A stretch of 23,088 bases of DNA from an uncultured Oscillospiraceae bacterium (GCA_934589525.1 CAKTOB010000032.1:1-23088), one strand, 5' to 3'. Shown: positions 14,688 through 22,860, counted from the stretch's first letter. The notes: generated by a model not told the origin, from the sequence alone. Program-made: numbers and translations.

Positions 14688-14727
14688 ATTATATCATGAT
14701 TATATCATTTATTATAATACAATGCAA
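14688..14727 (-). promoter_or_regulatory. Promoter and tandem operator of AbiE-like pair
   Basis: On the minus strand, TTGCAT (14722-14727) and TATAAT (14699-14704) are 17 bases apart. The decamer ATGATATAAT occurs twice, at 14699-14708 and 14688-14697, one helical turn apart (11 bases), covering the -10 and the initiation region. This suits autorepression by the winged-helix partner. Confidence 0.7.
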
Positions 14728-14746
14728 CTTAAATAATACAGTCAGA

Positions 14747-14805
14747 ATAAATCCCCCGACGGTTGCGGAAAATAGGCAAGGTCAGGGGTTATTTCTTTGC
14801 CTTTT
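14747..14805. terminator. araC terminator and direct repeat, copy 2
   Basis: The left arm (AATAAATCCCCCGAC) and right arm (GTCAGGGGTTATT) form a hairpin lying four bases beyond the araC stop codon (14809), so it can terminate araC leftward. The 27 bases at 14779-14805 are identical to 12897-12923. Confidence 0.7.
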
Positions 14806-14808
14806 TAC

Positions 14809-15660
14809 TCAGGGTTCTTCCGGCACCTCCTGGCGGCTGCGGAGACGGTATTCCGAGGGGGAGAGGCCCTCCCGGCGCCCGAAGCACTGGCTGAAGTAGC
14901 TGGAGGAGGAGAAGCCCAAGTGGAAGGCGATTTGGAAAATGGGGTGGTCCGTGTTTTTTAACAGCACCTTGGCATCGTTAAACCGCAGCTGCAACACATA
15001 TTCAATGGGGGTCACGTCGTAGGTCTTCTGAAAATTCCGGATCAGGCTGTATTTGTTGATATTGACCTTTTCCGCCAGGGCCTCCAGGTTGATGTCCTTG
15101 GTGTAGTGGTCCTCCAGATATTGATGGACCCAGGCCATGGTATAGTTGTCTGCCGCGGCGGAATTGGGCCGGGGGGCATCCACCAGGGTGGTTTTCCGCT
15201 TGAGATAGAGGAGAATCACGCTCATCAGGTGCCCGCACAGCTCCTCATAGCCCTTTTCCTGGTGGGCCATTTCCGAGACGATGGCAGACAAACAGGGCAG
15301 CATCAGCTCCCGGGCGTCCCGGAAGGAATCCTTGTAAAAGCCGTCCTTCTGGCCGGACTGGAACAGGTGCAGCCCGGAAATGCCCAGGCACACATATTCC
15401 AAGGGGTCCTCCCGGGAGCTCCATTCCGTGTGCTTGACGAAGGGGTCTAGGTAGATGAAATCCATGGGCTCCACCGGCAGGGTCTGGCCCTGGACGGAAA
15501 AGGTGCCGTGGCCCTTCAGGCAGAAAAACAGCTCACTGATCCGGTGGGAATGCTCGGTGCCCTTGGTCCAGTCCTGTTCAAAATGATGAAAACTGACATA
15601 GTGAAGCCTTTCGGTATTACTGAACAAAATTGGCTTCTCCAATTCGTGCAACTTGTACAT
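14809..15660 (-). CDS. AraC-family transcriptional regulator with cupin sensor
   Basis: This 283-residue regulator has two parts. The N-terminal half has an AraC-type cupin sugar-binding fold (HSHRISELFFCLKGHGTFSV, then EPMDFIYLDPFVKHTEW). The C-terminal 100 residues carry two helix-turn-helix motifs (INLEALAEKVNINKYSLIRNF, with YDVTPIEYVLQLRFNDAKVL, and the signature PIFQIAFHLGFSSSSYFSQC). The start ATG at 15660 fits the family; the frame extends 14 residues further but lacks a ribosome binding site there, while GAGGGA precedes 15660. It is divergent from the beta-helix/ABC/GH20 locus, the usual arrangement for a local sugar-responsive activator. The ligand is probably a product of that locus's substrate. 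Confidence 0.9.
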   Translation of the reverse strand: MYKLHELEKPILFSNTERLHYVSFHHFEQDWTKGTEHSHRISELFFCLKGHGTFSVQGQTLPVEPMDFIYLDPFVKHTEWSSREDPLEYVCLGISGLHLFQSGQKDGFYKDSFRDARELMLPCLSAIVSEMAHQEKGYEELCGHLMSVILLYLKRKTTLVDAPRPNSAAADNYTMAWVHQYLEDHYTKDINLEALAEKVNINKYSLIRNFQKTYDVTPIEYVLQLRFNDAKVLLKNTDHPIFQIAFHLGFSSSSYFSQCFGRREGLSPSEYRLRSRQEVPEEP

Positions 15661-15732
15661 AACCCTGTTCCCTCGCTTTTTTGCAATTGGAAATTTAGTC
15701 AATTAGTATAATCACAAGGTCAATATATCATA

Positions 15733-15761
15733 TTCCGCAAAAGAACGCAAGGTGGTATTAT
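15733..15761 (+). promoter_or_regulatory. Possible promoter of the glycan-utilisation locus
   Basis: TTCCGC (15733-15738), a 17-base spacer and an extended -10 (TGGTATTAT, core 15756-15761) lie about 90 bases before the beta-helix gene. The poor -35 is what is expected of an activator-dependent promoter. It shares the spacer with araC. Confidence 0.4.
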
Positions 15762-15850
15762 ATAAAATAGATAGATGAGGAAAACATGGAGCCTAGTTTT
15801 GTAGCTAATTGCACAAATGCTTTTGTTTTCTATGAAATACAGACGATTGG

Positions 15851-17431
15851 ATGAAAGTTGTGACTTACTACGTAAACAGCTCCACCGGCTGCGACCGCAA
15901 CCCGGGCACCTCCCTGGAACAGCCCTTTAAAACTTTGTCCGCGGTAAACGCCCTGACCCTGGAACCCGGGGACCGGGTGCTGCTGGCAAGAGGCTGCGTC
16001 TTTGAAAATCAGTATCTCCACCTCCGGGCCCGGGGCACCGCGGAAGCGCCTGTTACCGTTGAAAGCTACGGAGAAGGAGCCCTGCCCCATATTGAAGCCA
16101 GGGGTGGGGGTCTGTGGTATCAGAACTACGGCCGGCCCCTGGACAATCCCAACCACGTCTGGCACGGCTATGTCAGCTCTGCCGTTTTGCTATACGACTG
16201 CGAATACATCACCCTCCGGGACCTGGAAATTTCCAATGACCCCGGTCTTTTGCCGGGAGAGCGGTATAGCCAGGCGGACAAAATGAACCGCACCGGCGTG
16301 GCGGTGGTGGCCCAGAACCGGGGCACCCTCCACGGCATCACCCTGACGGGGCTTCATGTCCACGACGTGAAGGGCAACGTCTATGACAAGCACCTGGCCA
16401 ACGGCGGCATCTACTGCGTCTGCCAGAAGCCGGAACAGGAAAACGGGGAAATCGCCCGTTATGAAGACCTGCACATCACCCATTGCCGGGTAGAGCGCTG
16501 CAGCCGCTGGGGCATTGCCGCGGGCTACAGCTACACCCATGAACATTTTACAGGTTTGTACCTGCCGGATGAAACCGTAAAGACCTACGGCCACACCGGC
16601 GTGCGCATTGAAGACTGCTTCCTCCGGGACATCGGCGGCGACGGCATTACACCCATGTATTGCTACAAGCCTTTGGTCCAGCGGAACGTGTCCGAAAACA
16701 TCGCCACGGAGATCAATGACCGGATCTACACCGAGGAAGGCCCCCGGCTGGGGAAGACCGCCGCGGCCATGTGGCCCTGGAAGTGCAAAGATGCCCTGTT
16801 CCAGTTCAACGAAGCCTACCACACCTGTCCTAACCAGGACGGCCAGGCCTGGGATGCGGATTCCGGTGACGGCACGGTCTACCAGTACAATTACAGCCAC
16901 GGAAACGGCGGCGGCTGCGTCATGTTCTGCCTGGGAGAAAGCGTCAACAATACGTTTCGCTACAACATCAGCTTCCTGGACGGGGACGGGATTATCAATC
17001 CCTGCGAAAACCCCGATGCCCACATTTATGGCAATACCTTCATCATGGCCCCGGAGGTGCCCTTTGTGCGGCACAATATGTCCGGCGGGCACATGCTGGT
17101 GGAAAACAACCTGATCGTAAACCTGGGCCCGGAGCCCGCTTCCTGCGACTGGCACCACCAGACCGAGTATGCTACCTACCGGGGCAACGTCTATGTGGGC
17201 TTTGAAAACGCTCCGGAGGAAGATGGGGAGGCCCTGATGCTGCCGGTCAATACCCAGGTTTTGAAAGATGCCCTGTCCGGGCCCCGCCAAACCCAGGGTG
17301 TCATCCATCCCCGCAGCGCCTTTGAAGGCTTCTGCCCCGCCATGGAGCTGGGGAAGACCGGGGAAGAGACCGGGGAACAGGATTTCTTCGGAAACCCGGC
17401 CTGTCATCACCAGATCGGCGCCTGCCGGTAA
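15851..17431 (+). CDS. Right-handed parallel beta-helix protein, probable carbohydrate-active enzyme
   Basis: This 526-residue protein opens with YYVNSSTGCDRNPGTSLEQP and LTLEPGDRVLLA, the standard N-terminal cap of pectate-lyase-like parallel beta-helix proteins. Repeating turns follow (ITLRDLEISND, ITLTGLHVHDV, VRIEDCFLRDIGGDGI). The central AWDADSGDGTVYQYNYSHGN is a conserved acidic motif in these proteins and may include catalytic aspartates. There is no signal peptide or membrane segment, so it should be cytoplasmic, unlike most beta-helix glycanases. The ribosome binding site at the ATG (15851) is weak. It lies 62 bases before the solute-binding protein gene in the same direction. It probably acts on imported oligosaccharide; family assignment (lyase, hydrolase or epimerase) is not possible by eye. 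Confidence 0.75.
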   Translation: MKVVTYYVNSSTGCDRNPGTSLEQPFKTLSAVNALTLEPGDRVLLARGCVFENQYLHLRARGTAEAPVTVESYGEGALPHIEARGGGLWYQNYGRPLDNPNHVWHGYVSSAVLLYDCEYITLRDLEISNDPGLLPGERYSQADKMNRTGVAVVAQNRGTLHGITLTGLHVHDVKGNVYDKHLANGGIYCVCQKPEQENGEIARYEDLHITHCRVERCSRWGIAAGYSYTHEHFTGLYLPDETVKTYGHTGVRIEDCFLRDIGGDGITPMYCYKPLVQRNVSENIATEINDRIYTEEGPRLGKTAAAMWPWKCKDALFQFNEAYHTCPNQDGQAWDADSGDGTVYQYNYSHGNGGGCVMFCLGESVNNTFRYNISFLDGDGIINPCENPDAHIYGNTFIMAPEVPFVRHNMSGGHMLVENNLIVNLGPEPASCDWHHQTEYATYRGNVYVGFENAPEEDGEALMLPVNTQVLKDALSGPRQTQGVIHPRSAFEGFCPAMELGKTGEETGEQDFFGNPACHHQIGACR

Positions 17432-17493
17432 CAACCTCATGCACATCGGTCAATCGACCGTGTCAAAAAACATTCATAAAGGAGAAGGAAACA

Positions 17494-18792
17494 ATGAAGA
17501 AACTGCTTTCCCTGCTGCTGGCCATCGCCATGATCGCGACCATGGCCGCCTGCGGCGCCAAGGAACCCGCCCCCGCTGAGACTCAGGCTCCCGCAGCTAC
17601 TGAGGCTCCCGCTGCTACCGAAGCTCCCGCCGCCAAGAGCGACGTAGAGCTGACCTACTGGTCCATGTGGAACGCCACCGAAGGCCAGGCCAAGATCATC
17701 ACCGAGGCCGCCGAGGCCTACGAGGCCAAGACCGGCATCCACATCAACCTGGAGTTCAAGGGCCGTGACGTCAGAACTCTGGTGGGCCCCGCTCTGGACG
17801 CCGGCGAGAAGATCGACATCTTCGACACCGACTACATGGTTCTGGTTCAGCAGAACGGCAAGTACCTGGCGGACCTGACCGACATGGCCGCTGCCGCTGA
17901 CTACGAGAAGCACGCTCTGCCCAACCTGATCAACAACGTCAAGACCTGGGGCGACGGCAAGCTGCTGGCCATCCCCTACCAGCCCTACACCACCGGCGTA
18001 TGGTACAACCAGGATATGTTCGACGCTGCCGGCATCACCGAGGCTCCCACCACCTGGGATGAGTTCCTGGATGTCTGCCAGAAGCTGAAGGACTCCGGCG
18101 TCAACGCCATCACCTGCAACTCCGACGGCGTGACCCTGCTCTACGGCTACCAGATGGCCCGTTATGTTGGCCAGGCCCGTCTGATCGAGATCCTGGACAA
18201 CGTTCAGTGGGCTGAGGTTCCCGAAGCCAAGAAGGCTGCCGAGGAGATCCAGAGCCTGTTCTCCAAGGGCTACATGTCCGAGTACGCTCCCGCCAACTAC
18301 CCCGACGGCCAGAACGAGATCGGCTTCGGCGAGTCCGCGATGATCCTGAACGCCTCCTGGGTACCCAACGAAATCAACCAGAACACCGGCACCATGGTCA
18401 ACTGGGGCTTCTTCCCCTGGCCCACTGTTGAGGGCGGCGTTGACGGCACCGAAGGCACCATGTGCGGCGCTCAGGGCCTGGGCCTGGTTGCCAAGTCCGA
18501 GCATCAGCAGGAAGCTTTCGACTTCATGATGACCCTGGTTACCGGCGAGTTTGACAAGAAGATGGCTGACGCTGTTCTGTCCATCCCCGCCGACGTTGAC
18601 AACGCCGAGTGGCCCTCCGTGGTTGCCGGTGCCGAGCCCTACTTCAAGCTGGTCACCAAGAGCTATGACTGGGCTGTGGGCCTGGAAAACAACGGCGCTT
18701 TCAAGGACTTCGTGTTCGACAACCTGATCAAGCTGGTAAAGCAGGAGTACACGCCCGATCAGTTCATCGACGCCATGGCTTCCATGAAGTAA
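17494..18792 (+). CDS. Sugar ABC transporter solute-binding lipoprotein
   Basis: This 432-residue extracellular binding protein of the carbohydrate-uptake (CUT1) class captures an oligosaccharide outside the membrane. It has a lipoprotein signal peptide (MKKLLSLLLAIAMIATMAAC) with the lipidated cysteine at residue 20. A low-complexity Ala/Pro/Glu linker (TEAPAATEAPAA) runs to about residue 48. The binding fold follows (LTYWSMWNATEGQAKIITEA; DIFDTDYMVLVQQNGKYLADL; PYTTGVWYNQDMFDAAGI), typical of family 1. The AAAGGAGAAGG ribosome binding site is strong and codon use is highly biased, so it should be the most abundant product of the locus. A stem-loop follows the gene (18837-18894). Confidence 0.93.
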   Translation: MKKLLSLLLAIAMIATMAACGAKEPAPAETQAPAATEAPAATEAPAAKSDVELTYWSMWNATEGQAKIITEAAEAYEAKTGIHINLEFKGRDVRTLVGPALDAGEKIDIFDTDYMVLVQQNGKYLADLTDMAAAADYEKHALPNLINNVKTWGDGKLLAIPYQPYTTGVWYNQDMFDAAGITEAPTTWDEFLDVCQKLKDSGVNAITCNSDGVTLLYGYQMARYVGQARLIEILDNVQWAEVPEAKKAAEEIQSLFSKGYMSEYAPANYPDGQNEIGFGESAMILNASWVPNEINQNTGTMVNWGFFPWPTVEGGVDGTEGTMCGAQGLGLVAKSEHQQEAFDFMMTLVTGEFDKKMADAVLSIPADVDNAEWPSVVAGAEPYFKLVTKSYDWAVGLENNGAFKDFVFDNLIKLVKQEYTPDQFIDAMASMK

Positions 18793-18836
18793 GCGATCCT
18801 CTGAACCTCTGATTTCTAAGTCTATATAACACTCCG

Positions 18837-18894
18837 ACGGAGGGTGGCAAGGAAACCGTGTGGGAAACCCCATGGCTGATCTGTCACCCTCCGT
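18837..18894 (+). promoter_or_regulatory. Intercistronic stem-loop between binding protein and permease
   Basis: ACGGAGGGTG (18837-18846) and CACCCTCCGT (18885-18894) form a 10 bp perfect stem around a 38-base loop that includes an inner GGG/CCC hairpin. There is no T-run, so it is more likely a stabiliser of the upstream message than a terminator. It would help explain more binding protein than permease. Confidence 0.55.
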
Positions 18895-18949
18895 TATACC
18901 CTATTGCTCCCTTTGCGCCATTTCCCGAAAGAAGAAAGGAGAGATTTCC

Positions 18950-19855
18950 TTGAAACAGGACAAGAAAATGATCGTGTGTTTCTTAACACCCCTCATGGTC
19001 TTCTTCGTCGGCCTTTATGTCTATCCCATTATCCGTACCATTGTCATGAGCTTCTACCAGGTAGAGGCCATTTCTGACCCTGTAAGCACCTGGAAATTTG
19101 TGGGCCTGGAGAACTTCAAGGTTTTGCTGAATACCTCTATTTTCCAGCAGTCCATGATGAACATGATCAAAATCTGGCTCATGGGTGGCATCATCGTCAT
19201 GTTCTTTGCCATCCTCTTTGCCGTTATCCTTACCAGCGGCGTGAAGTTCAAGAACTTCTACCGTGCGGTGATCTATATTCCCAACATCATCAATGCCGTT
19301 GCCATTTCCACCATGTGGATCAACTTCGTTTACAACAAGCGTTTTGGCCTGCTGCACACCTTCTTTAAGTGGATCGGCGCAGACAACCTGGCCAAAATGG
19401 ACTACATGAACGGCAACGCCAAGTTCTACTCCTTGCTGGTGGCCTTCTGCTTCGGCTCCGTGGGCTACTTCATGCTGATCCTCATGAGCGGCATTGAGCA
19501 GCTGCCCGGGGATATGTATGAGGCCGCCACCATTGACGGTGCCAGCAAGCCCAAGCAGTTTTTCCACATCACCCTGCCCCTGCTCAACGGCGTGCTCAAG
19601 ACCTGCCTGACCTTCTGGACCATCGCCGTGGTGGGCTTCTTCGTCTGGAGCCAGATGTGGAGCGCCCCCCTGCCCAGTGAGACTTCCAGCATTACCCCCT
19701 TTGTCTACATGTACAACCTGGCCTTCGGCTCTCTGGGCAATGCCACCCGTGACGGTGGACGTGCCGCTGCCGTTGGTGTCTTGATGACCCTGGTGGTCCT
19801 GGTGGTATTCCAGGTCCTGAACCTGATCTTCAAGAAAGACGACGTTGAGCTTTAA
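18950..19855 (+). CDS. Sugar ABC transporter permease, MalF-type
   Basis: This 301-residue inner-membrane permease of the CUT1 family has about six hydrophobic helices, the first at residues 7-31 (MIVCFLTPLMVFFVGLYVYP). The cytoplasmic EAA loop that docks on the ATPase is YEAATIDGASKPKQFFHITL, with E191, A192 and G197. The start is TTG at 18950, because AAAGGAGAG lies seven bases upstream; an in-frame ATG at 18860 would add 30 atypical residues and read through the intercistronic stem-loop. It pairs with the next gene, 13 bases downstream, to form a heterodimeric channel. No ATP-binding subunit is encoded here. Confidence 0.93.
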   Translation: MKQDKKMIVCFLTPLMVFFVGLYVYPIIRTIVMSFYQVEAISDPVSTWKFVGLENFKVLLNTSIFQQSMMNMIKIWLMGGIIVMFFAILFAVILTSGVKFKNFYRAVIYIPNIINAVAISTMWINFVYNKRFGLLHTFFKWIGADNLAKMDYMNGNAKFYSLLVAFCFGSVGYFMLILMSGIEQLPGDMYEAATIDGASKPKQFFHITLPLLNGVLKTCLTFWTIAVVGFFVWSQMWSAPLPSETSSITPFVYMYNLAFGSLGNATRDGGRAAAVGVLMTLVVLVVFQVLNLIFKKDDVEL

Positions 19856-19868
19856 GGAGGTGTGACCT

Positions 19869-20729
19869 ATGAAAAAGAATCGTTCCAACACGGAAGCCCG
19901 CAAGCAGCTGCGGCTTCTTCCCGGTCACATTATTGTGGGCATCTGGTGTGCCTTTACCCTCATCATGCTGCTGTGGATCGTCTGCGCCAGCCTTTCCACT
20001 GCGCCGGAGATCATGAAGGGCCAGGCCATGCGCTTTAAGACCGGCCTCCACTTTGACAACTACGTCCGGGCCTGGAGCTTAAACAGCATTTCCACCTACT
20101 TTATGAACTCCCTGCTCTACGGGCTGATCAGCATGGTGGCCTCGGTGCTGATCAGCGCCCCGGCGGCCTATGTGCTGGCCCGAAAGGTCTTTAAGGGCAG
20201 TGCCGCCATTAAGAACAGCTTCGTCATCGCCATGGCCATTCCCCAGATCATGATCGTCATGCCCCTGTTCTCCGCGGCGGTCCGCAGCGGCCTGTCCAAC
20301 TCCAAGTTCCTGCTGCTGATCCTCTACACCGGCATGGCCCTGCCCTACACCACCACGTTCCTCACGGCCTTCTTCTCCAATCAGTCCGTGGTCTACGAGG
20401 AAGCCGCCGCCATTGACGGCGCCTCTCCCATGAAGACCTTCTGGACCATTATGTTCCCCCTGGCCCAGCCGGGACTGGTGACGGTGAGCATTTTCAACTT
20501 TATGAACGTGTGGAATGAATACTTCCTGTCCATGATCTTCGCTTCCTCCCAGAAGTCCATGACCGTGGGCCCCGGCCTGAAGAGCGTTCTGACGGCCATG
20601 CAGTACACCGGTGACTGGGGCGGCCTGTTTGCGGCCGTTGTCATCGTGTTCCTGCCCACATTGCTGATTTTCGTGTGCCTGTCCAGAACCATCATCAACG
20701 GTATTACCGCCGGTGGTATCAAGGGCTAA
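19869..20729 (+). CDS. Sugar ABC transporter permease, MalG-type
   Basis: This 286-residue membrane protein has six predicted helices. The N-terminal one (HIIVGIWCAFTLIMLLWIVC) is followed by an exported loop, as in MalG-like permeases. The EAA loop reads YEEAAAIDGASPMKTFWTIM, with E178, A179 and G184. Beyond it, NVWNEYFLSMIFA and the C-terminal GGIKG are typical of the family. TAAGGAGGTGTGACC precedes the ATG, an excellent ribosome binding site overlapping the preceding stop codon. With the upstream permease and binding protein it forms an importer that must borrow an ATPase (MsmK/MsmX type) from elsewhere. Confidence 0.93.
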   Translation: MKKNRSNTEARKQLRLLPGHIIVGIWCAFTLIMLLWIVCASLSTAPEIMKGQAMRFKTGLHFDNYVRAWSLNSISTYFMNSLLYGLISMVASVLISAPAAYVLARKVFKGSAAIKNSFVIAMAIPQIMIVMPLFSAAVRSGLSNSKFLLLILYTGMALPYTTTFLTAFFSNQSVVYEEAAAIDGASPMKTFWTIMFPLAQPGLVTVSIFNFMNVWNEYFLSMIFASSQKSMTVGPGLKSVLTAMQYTGDWGGLFAAVVIVFLPTLLIFVCLSRTIINGITAGGIKG

Positions 20730-20743
20730 AACTGAACAAGAAT

Positions 20744-20776
20744 ATCGGGCATCTGCTTCAAAACCAGATGCCCGAT
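20744..20776 (+). terminator. 12 bp perfect hairpin between permease and GH20 gene
   Basis: ATCGGGCATCTG (20744-20755) and CAGATGCCCGAT (20765-20776) form a perfect stem with a nine-base loop, then TTC. The weak T-run suggests partial termination or attenuation rather than a full stop, leaving the hydrolase gene at lower expression than the transporter. Confidence 0.6.
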
Positions 20777-20808
20777 TTCTGGAATCATCCTGAATAGGAG
20801 GAATTTTG

Positions 20809-22677
20809 ATGACTAAAATCACCCTTTTGGGGGAACTGCCCCAGAACGCCCCGGAGGCCCTGGCCATCCTGCGGGAGGACCTGGGCTTTGAAGCAGGCCC
20901 CGGGGGCTTCCCTGTCACCTGCCGCCGGGGCGAGGCCCTGGAGGTCCAGTCGGACGGAAAGACGGTGGAGCTGACCTGGTCCCGGCCTGTGGAGCTCTAC
21001 CGGGGCCTGAGCCTGATCCCCCAGCCCCTAGAGCCTGTCAATATCTGCCAGAAGGCGGCCTTCCGGGAAGTGGGCCCCATGTTCGATTGCTCCCGGAATG
21101 CCGTGCTGACCCCGGAGACCATGCGGTTTTTCCTGCGGAAAATGGCCCTCATGGGCCTGAATCTGGGCATGCTCTACACCGAGGACACTTATGAAGTGCC
21201 GGAGCAGCCCTTCTTCGGCTACAAGCGGGGCCGGTATACCGCTCAGGAATTAAAGGCCCTGGACGATTACGCCCATACCCTGGGCATTGAGCTGTGCCCC
21301 TGCATCCAGACCCTGGGCCATTTGCGGGAGGTCCTGCGCTGGCCCGGCTTCCAAAAGTACAAAGAAAACGACGAGGTCCTGCTTGCGGACAGCGAGGAAA
21401 CCTATGTGCTGCTGGAACAGATGATCCGGGCCGCCACCGCCCCCTACCGCTCCAAGAAGATCCATCTGGGTATGGACGAGGCCTTCGGCGTGGGCCTGGG
21501 GAAGCATTTGCAGCAGTTTGGCTATGAAGACCCCCACGCCATTATGGGCCGACACCTGAAGCGGGTGCTGGACATTACGGAAAAGCTGGGCCTGGATGCC
21601 ATGATGTGGAGCGACATGTACTTCCAGTTGGAGGGCAACGGCTACTACGACTCCGGCGAACCCACCCAGGCCGCCATTGACGCCGTAGACCCCCGGGCCA
21701 CCCTGGTCTATTGGGACTACTACCACGATGACAGAGCCTTCTATGAGGACATGCTGCGCAAGCACAAGATCCTCTCTCCCAAAACCGCCTTTGCCGGGGG
21801 CCTGTGGAACTGGACCGGCCCGGCCATCGATTACCCCGTGGCCATTGCTAACACCGTTCCTGCCCTGGAAGCCGCCAGAACATACCGGGTCCAGACCGTC
21901 CTTGCCACCATGTGGGGGGACGACGGAGCGGAATCCAATCTGCTCTCCGCCCTGTTAGGGCTCCAGCTCTACGGAGAGCTGACCTATGCAGAGCACTATG
22001 AGGAAGCCGCCCTCCATGCCCGCTTTGCCCGGTGCTGCGGGGCCAGCGCCCAGGCCTTCCTGGACATTAGCCTGCTGAATACCGTCCCCGGCATCGTATC
22101 CACCACCGCTTTCCCCAGCAATTTCCTGAAGATCATGCTCTACCAGGACCCCCTGGTCCAGCTGTTTGAAGAGGACACCAGGGATTTGGATATGTCCCGG
22201 CACTATGCCGCCCTGGTGGGCCTCTACGCCCGCCACGCCCAGGAAAACCCCGATTACGCCCTGCTCTTTGACTTCTTCGCCGCCCTGGCCCAGACCCTTT
22301 CTATGAAGTGCCGCTGGCATGAGCAGGCCGCCAAGGCCGTAAGAGCCGGGGACCGGGACACCGCCCTGGCTTTAGCCCAGGACATTGCTCCCACGGTGGA
22401 GGCCCTGGAGACCCTGCGCACTACTTGGAGAAAGCTCTGGGAAAGCACCAACCGCCCCCAGGGCTTTGAGGTCCTGGACGGCCGCATGGGCGCCATCCGG
22501 GCACGGCTCACCACCGCAGGCGAAAAAATATCCGAGTACGCCCAGGGCCTCCGCCAGGACATCCCCGAGCTCACCGAACCCACCCTCCCTTACCGCCGCA
22601 ACCCAGACAATTCCTTCCAGTGGACCAACACCATGTGGGAAATCACCACCGCCAGCAAGATTGATTTCATGATCTAA
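20809..22677 (+). CDS. Glycoside hydrolase family 20 beta-N-acetylhexosaminidase-like enzyme
   Basis: This 622-residue protein resembles GH20 exo-hexosaminidases, which release terminal GlcNAc or GalNAc by substrate-assisted catalysis. The catalytic pair is D223-E224 in KKIHLGMDEAFGVG. Upstream, ELYRGLSLI closes a small N-terminal non-catalytic domain, and REVGPMFDCSRN, MALMGLNLGMLYTEDTYEVP and GIELCPCIQTLGH follow the (beta/alpha)8 barrel order. About 200 C-terminal residues are helical. No signal peptide is seen, so it acts in the cytoplasm, like streptococcal GH20C-type enzymes of similar length. The ATG at 20809 follows AGGAGG; a TTG one codon earlier is less likely. It is the last gene of the locus and has a strong terminator. 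Exact sugar and linkage preference is unknown. Confidence 0.88.
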   Translation: MTKITLLGELPQNAPEALAILREDLGFEAGPGGFPVTCRRGEALEVQSDGKTVELTWSRPVELYRGLSLIPQPLEPVNICQKAAFREVGPMFDCSRNAVLTPETMRFFLRKMALMGLNLGMLYTEDTYEVPEQPFFGYKRGRYTAQELKALDDYAHTLGIELCPCIQTLGHLREVLRWPGFQKYKENDEVLLADSEETYVLLEQMIRAATAPYRSKKIHLGMDEAFGVGLGKHLQQFGYEDPHAIMGRHLKRVLDITEKLGLDAMMWSDMYFQLEGNGYYDSGEPTQAAIDAVDPRATLVYWDYYHDDRAFYEDMLRKHKILSPKTAFAGGLWNWTGPAIDYPVAIANTVPALEAARTYRVQTVLATMWGDDGAESNLLSALLGLQLYGELTYAEHYEEAALHARFARCCGASAQAFLDISLLNTVPGIVSTTAFPSNFLKIMLYQDPLVQLFEEDTRDLDMSRHYAALVGLYARHAQENPDYALLFDFFAALAQTLSMKCRWHEQAAKAVRAGDRDTALALAQDIAPTVEALETLRTTWRKLWESTNRPQGFEVLDGRMGAIRARLTTAGEKISEYAQGLRQDIPELTEPTLPYRRNPDNSFQWTNTMWEITTASKIDFMI

Positions 22678-22715
22678 CCAAGAAGGCCAGCCCCAAAAAG
22701 GCTGGCCTTCTTTGG
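22678..22715 (+). terminator. Terminator of the glycan-utilisation locus
   Basis: CCAAGAAGGCCAGCC and GGCTGGCCTTCTTTGG form a ~15 bp stem with one extra T in the right arm and a short A-rich loop, directly after the GH20 stop codon. Confidence 0.85.
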
Positions 22716-22770
22716 AATATGATGGTTCAAAAACACACCAATCAGCGAAACAATAGGAAAGAGTGGGGGA

Positions 22771-22830
22771 AATTGACAATTATCGGAGGACAGACGTGTC
22801 CGTTTTTTGAAACATGTTGTGTAAAAAACG
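22771..22830 (+). repeat. TTGACAA unit and GTGTCCG block, copy 3
   Basis: AATTGACAATTATCGG leads into GACAGACGTGTCCGTTTTTT, GAAACATGTTGTGTAAAAAA and CGCACCTGTC. The block at 6678-6742 runs in the same order (GTGTCCGCTTTTAGAAAATG, TTGGGTAAAAAACG, GCGTGTC), and a shorter version is at 186-226 on the minus strand. Confidence 0.7.
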
Positions 22831-22860
22831 CACCTGTCGTACAACCCCATTCCCCAGTTT

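Noticed and set aside
16190..17446. A 418-codon minus-strand frame opposite the beta-helix gene
   Set aside because: Antisense shadow; the plus-strand frame has clear beta-helix motifs.
17437..18873. A 478-codon minus-strand frame opposite the solute-binding protein gene
   Set aside because: Shadow frame of a strongly codon-biased gene; no ribosome binding site and a repetitive Gly/Val/Leu composition.
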